DNA from: Malurus cyaneus samueli
Lineage: Eukaryota > Chordata > Aves > Passeriformes > Maluridae
Reading direction: 5' to 3'
Length of the DNA stretch: 64,000 nucleotides
Assembly: GCA_009741485.1 (NCBI GenBank)
Contig: CM019219.1
Location: forward strand, 3,731,060 to 3,795,059
Below the pieces are notes generated by a model, which made no database searches, was not told the origin of the DNA, and saw only the letters and a program-made list of their open reading frames with translations. Within the stretch, counting starts at the first letter, position 1; each line of letters starts with the position of its first letter. Shown here piece after piece: positions 42,801 through 64,000 of the stretch. Position numbers and translations under genes: made by a program.

Positions 42801-42829
42801 CAACAGAAGATGAAATGGAGACAGAATAA
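33534..42829 (+). CDS. NSMCE4A: NSMCE4A, Nse4 kleisin subunit of the SMC5/6 complex
   Basis: Nse4 is the kleisin that bridges the SMC5 and SMC6 heads in the nuclear SMC5/6 repair complex and binds NSMCE1 and NSMCE3. Coding exons: 33534-33735, 34887-34967, 35529-35659, 36684-36832, 38643-38742, 39979-40069, 40532-40626, 41398-41446, 42104-42195 and 42746-42829. All junctions are AG/GT and keep frame. The product is 357 aa (human about 385). The Ser/Arg-rich and acidic N-terminus matches the family. IQYRKLISTVQQNRE (about residues 56-70) starts the SMC6-binding helical region. VSRAREAALDAQFLVLAS is the conserved core. MPAQLKKMESSHQEATEKEV leads into the C-terminal winged-helix domain with SFFDLVIDPNSFAHTMENIF (about 256-275). 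The last codons are GAG ACA GAA TAA. The stop lies 8 nt before the final junction, so it should not trigger nonsense-mediated decay. ATE1 follows closely on the same strand. Confidence 0.96.
33924..34190 (-). mobile_element. CR1 LINE fragment in NSMCE4A intron 1
   Basis: It starts with the antisense CR1 3' end (ATCGCAGAATCATGTGTTGG) and continues through 'ctgccatgggcaggggcacc', 'ttggacacttccagggatgggg' and 'cattccctcttgtcctgtgag'. These are hallmark antisense CR1 words. It lies antisense to the host gene, within the intron and just downstream of the CpG island. Confidence 0.9.
34968..34990 (+). promoter_or_regulatory. Tandem 5' splice sites 21 nt apart after NSMCE4A exon 2
   Basis: GGAG|GTAAAA occurs at the exon 2 end (intron starting 34968) and again 21 nt downstream (intron starting 34989). 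Both join exon 3 in the same phase. Use of the distal site adds seven codons (Gly-Lys-Thr-Asn-Phe-Val-Gly) with no stop, between DG and VSRAR. The proximal donor matches the mammalian protein length. Confidence 0.65.
37031..38165. other. GC-rich 1.1-kb block in NSMCE4A intron 4, possible LTR
   Basis: An abrupt island of GC-rich and partly CpG-rich sequence lies inside an AT-rich intron. Left to right it holds an AT-rich shoulder with AACCAATTATTGG, a purine-rich run (37150-37220), a CpG-dense core (37230-37530), a run of about 50-bp imperfect repeats built on AAAAGCAAGT...CCCCAGCCC (about 37740-37900), and two inverted CCAAT boxes (ATTGG near 37951 and 37983). Open frames of 202 codons (plus) and 245 codons (minus) cross it, but both have low-complexity translations. 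The layout would suit an old LTR read on the minus strand, but I could not find matching target duplications or clear TG...CA ends. It may instead be a cryptic internal promoter. Confidence 0.5.
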
Positions 42830-42979
42830 CTACTCAAGTAAGTTCTTTAACTAAATCAAACTTAGTAAATTCCTTATTCATGTGGAAAAACTTTAGGGAA
42901 ACCACATGTCACTTAGAAACATAGAACTGTAAGCAGGGTGACTGTAACATCTGGAATTGTGTTCTTGCCCTCTTCATGA

Positions 42980-42985
42980 AATAAA
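42980..42985 (+). terminator. Possible proximal poly(A) signal of NSMCE4A
   Basis: AATAAA lies 151 nt past the stop, within the last intron, followed by T/G-rich sequence (TTGTATGCAGTG). It would yield a short 3' UTR if the terminal intron is retained. Another AATAAA is near 43168. Confidence 0.35.
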
Positions 42986-43456
42986 ATGTAATCTAGCCTT
43001 GTATGCAGTGATTAGCTGGGGAAAAAACACCTTTGTTATTGTGTTTGATGGTCTGTTAAGTGATGGACTTGAGTTAATTTTTGGAACTTTATACTCACCA
43101 GCATTGGAAAGGATTCTAGCTTCGTTTTTATGTTTGATTTCTTAACTTCCTGACAGCTGATGTTGATAATAAAATAGCCTGAAGAGGGACTTAGAGGGAC
43201 CCTGACTGTCTTCCCTTCCTGCTTCCCTAAAATTCTTTAAATGATAGAACTGAATTCCTTTACGGTCACAGTTGTTTGTCTAGTTCCAGATCTTAATGCA
43301 TATTGTCTTACTGTCTTCTCTTTTTTTTTCCTCCTTAGGTGCCTTAAAGAAAATACATCGAAGTGTTTGTTTCAACAGATGTTTTATATGTATATGTTGT
43401 AAAATAATTTTTTTTTCTGGAGGATCTTGATACTTTGTATGAACTGCTTTGTTTAG

Positions 43457-43620
43457 AATCATGGAATGGTTTGGGTTGGAAGGGACATTAAAGATCATCT
43501 TGTTCTATGCCTTGCCATGGGCAGGGACACCTTCCACTGGACCAGGTTACTCCAAGCCTTGTCCAGCCTGGCCTTGGACACTTCCAGGGCAGCCACAGCT
43601 TCTTTGAGCAATGTGAAGTT
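43457..43620 (-). mobile_element. CR1 LINE fragment exonised in the NSMCE4A 3' UTR
   Basis: Antisense CR1 3' end: AATCATGGAATGGTTTGGGTTGG, then 'gggacattaaagatcatctt', 'tgccatgggcagggacacc' and 'ttggacacttccagggcagcc'. About 165 bp. It lies after the terminal acceptor at 43338 and before the AATAAA at 43913, so it would be part of the mature transcript. Confidence 0.92.
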
Positions 43621-43912
43621 TAGACTTGTCATGGGGATATTTATCTATTATGTCTCAGTTTACTATTTCATATAAAGTTTACTGGTACTCATGATCTTTC
43701 TTAGTAAAAAGGAAAACACTGTGTCCCTTCTTTGCTCCCTTGTCTCTCCCCGGCAGCAGCAAATGGAATTCACATGGTTAACCATTCCTTCTGGGATAAT
43801 CCATTTATACAACTTGATTTTGGGGGCTCAGGAGAGTTGACACTGCCCTGTTGTTCTTACTGTTCTGGAAATACAGATGTGAGTTTGGAAATTCGGTCTC
43901 AATTAGAGATAG

Positions 43913-43918
43913 AATAAA
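43913..43918 (+). terminator. Likely distal poly(A) signal of NSMCE4A
   Basis: AATAAA in the context GATAGAATAAAGGAAGGGG. It is the last canonical signal before the ATE1 CpG island begins about 120 bp later. Confidence 0.5.
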
Positions 43919-44267
43919 GGAAGGGGAAAGTGCTAAATTCCTCCTGTATTTGGTAACCGAGGCAGGCCAGTTTAAAAATACATAAAATCTTATTCCATTA
44001 CCAGAAAACGCTCCGTGGAAGAGCTCAGGATTTCCATCCTTTTTTCTGCTGTAGCAGTTGACGGGGTACGCAGGGATCCGTCCAGCCTTGCAGCTTTGTT
44101 AGAGTGTATTGTGGGGGGTGCAAAGCTGGTCAGGGGACACGGTGCGAGGAGCAGCAGAGCGGGAAGCGATGTTTTACCGTCGATCCGCCCGCGGGGGAGG
44201 CCGGGCCGGGCCGGGCGCGGCGCTTCTGCAGCCGGGCGGGGGCGCGGGGCTGCGGGGCCGCCGCGCC

Positions 44268-59747
<15,480 letters not shown>

Positions 59748-62700
59748 GTATGTATTCATTCAGGATGGGAGTTTTGAAATGAATGTATTTAATTTATTTA
59801 TTTAATGAAAGTCTCAGTGTCCTCTACTCTCTGTAGAGACCCAACTGCTGCTAGATACAGAATTCCTGTTTCCCCAAATGGTGAGGAAGATCCTGCTGTA
59901 TATCCAAAGGAGCCTCAAGATTCCTTTGCTGGTCAAAAAGCTACCACTGGATCTGATGGCACTACCTTAAGAAACACAAGCACAAAACCCCTTGTCTTTG
60001 CTGGTTTTTGATTTATTTCTATGAAAACAAAAGAATGTATTATTTAATAACTTGCTAAACTTTGAGGTAAAAGTTGAGGAGAGATGCTGTTCCTTCATTT
60101 CAAGGGAGCAAACTGCCATGGATTTCTTGCAGTGTCTTTCTTGTTAGTCCTAAAGAGTTCAGGACTGCGTGACTGTAATGAAATTGTCAGGTTATAGTAA
60201 TTACACTGGTAATTTGATATGTCGCACTTTGAGTGGATCCATGTGTGCAGGGTTTGTTGCTTTTCTCTGCTGAGTCCACTGGCCTTTACATTCCTGAAAG
60301 CTGAAGAGTAATAGAGCTCATTAGACTTTATAGGAAAAGGGCTTTTATCACCTCGTCAACTCAGGCAGCAGACTGCCATTATATTCTTAATTTTGTATGG
60401 CTGTGTAGATGTTGATGCACACTGCCCTGCCAGGTTTATACCCATATTGTTTCTTACAGACACTTTTTATTGACATTTCGAAGCTTGAATTAAATTTTGT
60501 GTGGCACCACTACAGATGTCTTCAATTAGATGAAGTTAAATAAAAGGGGTTATATATCAGAGGCCAAGGGATTCTTGAAATTCTTTATTCTGAAACAGTT
60601 GCCACAAGCAAATCTAGCAGTGTGTAGTCTGTTTACTCTTTTGAACAAAAATAATTTAAAATAAAATTTAAACCTTACATGTTTTCGATTTGTAATTTTT
60701 TGAATTTTTAATGTTATCATTAGCTGCAAATAGTATGAACAGACAAACTCTTCCTGTCTTTTTTATTTCCTCATTTTATTATTCAGTTTAGTTTCTGTTT
60801 TGGCTATGGGCTCTGGCACAAAAAATGAATGCTTTAAAAAAATTATACAGTATGTAGTAGCAGAAAACCAGGCAGTTTTCTAGCAGTAAACAGCATAATG
60901 TAAAGAGAAGTATTTGAGGTGGTTTTTTTATTCATCCCTAATTTTTAGAGGCTACGTTTAACCATTTTTATCACTTTGCACAGACAAATATGGAATGGTG
61001 GTAATGGTTCAGCCCAGGGGAACGGCCTGCAGGACTCAGCCAGAACAGTGTGGGTTGGGGCCCTGCTGCTGCCAGGGTGGCAGAATTCATGGAAGAAGGT
61101 TCCAAGGGAAATCCAAACTGCACAGGGTGATTCCTGCTTTTTGGTGCTCAGTGAGTGAGGAGGATGCTGTGGGCCAGTTGTGTCAGCATCACTGATCCTC
61201 GTCTCAGGATTTGTCCTGCCCAAGTCCTGTCCTGAAGCAGCAGCTGGAATCAGCCTCAGCACTCAGATGTGCCTGGCATTGTGCATTCGGGATAATTTTG
61301 TTTTGTTCTCAATTTATTCTCTAATTGCTGCTTAGATTATTTTTTTCATCTTGACTGATGTTAAGTATTAAATCGATAATTTTATAAAACTGCTGTCAAA
61401 ATAATCTCTTTGAAAGAACTGCTGATTTATACCCATTGTTTTGAGTCTGCCTACAGCACTATGTTTTCCAGCATCCATTTATGCATAAACAAATGGGTTT
61501 ATGAACATTTGGTATCTCCTCTGCCTTTTTGATCACTCAGCTTTATGGGGTCTTTCTGGAGCTGTTTACATTCAGTTCTTTTTCAACCATCCTGAACACT
61601 TTTAAATCATCATCTTGGTTTGCTGCAGCATCATTCAGCCTTCATTGATTCACCAGTCTGGAGAATGTAATAGATCCAGCAGGATGGAAAGGGATCTGTT
61701 TTCTGTTATGCAAATGATCATTTGTTCTCCTGTTATCCATGCTGAGATGCATGCTTTTGAATTCTGAAGAAAGTTGTTTGTGAATCTCGATCTTTGCTCT
61801 TTGAAAAGCGCTTCTGCTTTGCATTATTTATTATTCTGTTTATTGATATGTTTTAATTTTTAGGAGATCTAATAAATGAGACCATTACAAGCCTGTAATT
61901 CCCAGGATCACCTTACTAGGTCATATTCTACTCACATTTGATGCACTACTCAGGACCAAAGCCAAAACTCATTTCATTTAAAGATTTTGGCAAATTGGGC
62001 TTTTTTTCCTTGCAGTGGTGTAGACATCCCCATGATGTCTGTGTGGTGAGACCCAACATCTCTGGTGATTGAAGCCCCTTGTGCCTCACTTCACTCATCC
62101 TTTCAGCATTTTAAGCTTTATGTCCCTGTCCTGCTTCAGTAGTTGACAGCATAGCTCAAATTCTAAATTTTCCAGTCAGGCACAGAACGTGGCTCTGTAA
62201 AGAGTGTCCTGCTAATCCCTAATGAAAGGAGAAAGGAGTTCTGGAAAGGAAAATGAAATGTGTTTCTAACCAAGAGATAGACATCTACCATATGGCAGGT
62301 TTGTGTAAGTGTGTGTGCCATTGGGAAGAAATTGCTGGAATTAATCACTTCATTTATTCAGCAAATAATTTCCACTGGAGTGGAGAAGTCAAGGGTTTCC
62401 TGGCTTTTTTTTTTTTTTTCTTCTTTGCTAGCATGGATTTAATATCTTCTTCTTCCCTCCATACACAGCAGACGGTAAAATGGAAAAGTAGGAAATAAGA
62501 AAATTTCATGAAACCTCCCACAGAAAAATAACCATGCATTGTACAGGCAGGACCTATTTTTGATAATTATAATGATCAAAATACTTCTTCATATTAAAGT
62601 AAGACCAGTGTGCTTTGAGGAAATTGGAGTGCTCTCACCATCACTGAAGTACAATTGTAAGCAATTAGTACATTGAGGTACTAATTGGGCAATATGTAAT

Positions 62701-64000
62701 GCCAGTTCTATTAATTAAACTTTTAATAATGGGTTCTAAAACATGAGCAATCAAATGTGTTCATGGAATCATTAGCAAGCAGGATATGAAGACAGGTAGA
62801 ATTAACATGTAATGGAATATGTTGTGTTTTTCTCTGCATGACAGTGTAAACATTGGAGAGAAAACTGTGGTTTCGATTTTTGTCCTGGATTTTTCAAATA
62901 TCAATTTTAATTTCAATATCAATATTATATTATCAATATAATAATTCAATGTGTTGAAATAGCACTGTAAACTGTTAATTTTAAATACTTTGGTCCCTCT
63001 AAATTGATTCCAGAGCTAGTGTATAATTTTGGGTAGATAAGCCCTTTCTGCTGGGGCTTGCTCACCTGATGTCCCTGGTATATTTTACATGACCCTTGAC
63101 AAACACAGTCCCAGTGGGGATGTCAGTGGTGTGAAATGGTGTAGCTGCTTCAGGAAAATGTTTCATATTCTAGACCTGTTTCAGGTCAAATTGCCTGGAT
63201 AGTGCACGGGAAATCAAGTGAAAGAAGCCAAGTATTCATTGAGAAATGGGAGAAAAGGTAATACTGACAAGCATCACAAAGGATTACATTGTATGAGAAT
63301 TTTTGAAGGAGGAGGGAAATCTTACTCTTTTTCAAATGTTATTTGCTTAATGTAACAGAGATCTTTGAACGTTTTGCCCAAAATCAGTGCTGTGCTCATG
63401 GTGTTTGTTCCAGAACAGACTCTCTTATGTTCATGACATTTCACTGGAGCTGCCATATGAACGTTTCACATTATTAGTGAAATAACTGAAGGTTGTACTG
63501 CACCAAAAGTTTAACCTGATGTTAATGCTTCAGTTTGCAGAGGTCCAGTGACCAAACCCATACAGGCTCTGTGGAGGTTTGGGGTCACACACAGACACAG
63601 CATTTGTTTAACTCCAGAAGACTTTGCTTTGAGTGAAAATCTTTTCCATGTTGGCTTAGACTATCTTCTTTAACGTTCATTAAATCCTATATGATGAATT
63701 TTTGACAAAGAAAGAAAATCTGTTTTAACTGAAACTTATTTAAGCAAGTCTGTGTTCTATTACCAACCACATTTCCCTGTGGTTTTGAGATGTTTCATTT
63801 TTCTGTCACTGACTGCACTCTGAGAAGGGAATTTAACCTGTGCTGAGAAATCCTTAGAGAACATCTCTTACTTGACTGTGTCCCTGCTTAAAAGTTTTAC
63901 CACTGACCACGTGATGTCATTTGGCTCTGCTGAAAAGTTGGTGATACTGCATGAAACCATAACAGTTGGGTAAATGGGTTTTACTTGAACAAGGGAAACC
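59748..64000 (+). other. ATE1 intron 8, continuing past the window
   Basis: The intron starts at GAG|GTATGT after exon 8. I searched it for the next ATE1 exon (expected to encode a DCGYGSFHQQYW-like stretch) and did not find it. It includes an unexplained open frame at 59828-60011 and a GC-richer patch at about 60990-61270 with no recognised function. The remainder is AT-rich. Confidence 0.6.
59828..60011 (+). other. Unexplained open frame behind a strong acceptor
   Basis: The sequence CTCTACTCTCTGTAG, 66-80 bp after exon 8, is a very good 3' splice site. The frame after it is open for about 60 codons with a protein-like, polar composition (including RYRIPVSPNGEEDPAVYPKE) before TGA. It needs a preceding exon of phase 2. 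Joined to ATE1 exon 8 (phase 0) it would stop after six codons. I recognise no family. It could be a relic of a retrocopy or a rarely used alternative last exon. Confidence 0.25.

Larger units (their letters stand above)
42830..43935 (+). other. NSMCE4A 3' UTR with a terminal intron
   Basis: Exon 10 continues 8 nt past the stop to CTCAA|GTAAGT (ends 42837). The terminal exon begins at 43339 after CTCCTTAG. The final exon is non-coding and includes a CR1 piece. If the 42838 donor is not used, the unspliced form could end at the earlier AATAAA near 42980. Confidence 0.65.

Overview
This is vertebrate nuclear DNA and almost certainly a bird. Both recognisable genes are intron-rich vertebrate genes with AG/GT splice sites. 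The dispersed repeats are CR1 LINE fragments, the dominant avian retroposon, plus one compact LTR. Base composition is AT-rich with sharp CpG islands at the gene starts. A songbird is a guess, not something the sequence proves.

Region 1 (1 to about 32 kb) is a gene desert upstream of NSMCE4A. I found no exon there that I can name. It holds two long pentamer microsatellites, (TAGAA)n near 4.4 kb and (TTTCC)n near 7.1 kb, a GC-rich patch at 14.5-15.0 kb, a near-perfect hairpin at 24.75 kb, and a 30.3-31.9 kb stretch on the minus strand with open frames bounded by plausible splice sites that I cannot identify. From mammalian synteny (recalled, not tested), the next gene to the left should be TACC2 on the opposite strand; I could not locate it.

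Region 2 (about 32.2-43.9 kb) holds a CR1 LINE, a CpG-island promoter and the complete NSMCE4A gene on the plus strand. NSMCE4A is the kleisin subunit of the SMC5/6 DNA-repair complex. It has ten coding exons plus a 3' UTR exon and encodes 357 aa. Intron 4 carries an odd 1.1-kb GC-rich block. The last exon has absorbed a CR1 fragment.

Region 3 (about 44.0 kb to the window end) is a second CpG island followed within a few hundred bases by the 5' part of ATE1, arginyl-tRNA-protein transferase of the Arg/N-degron pathway, also on the plus strand. Exons 2-6, the mutually exclusive pair 7a and 7b, and the 33-nt exon 8 are clear. The catalytic C-terminal exons lie beyond the window. Two different ATE1 first-exon-like sequences, both with the CGYC metal-binding motif, sit 300 bp apart, and each has reading-frame conflicts with its nearest ATG. 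This is the most interesting locus in the window, together with the 7a/7b pair, whose acceptors are directly followed by a consensus donor sequence.

The two genes are not known to act in one pathway. Their closeness (poly(A) signal to next first exon about 350 bp) suggests possible transcriptional interference or read-through, not a shared function.
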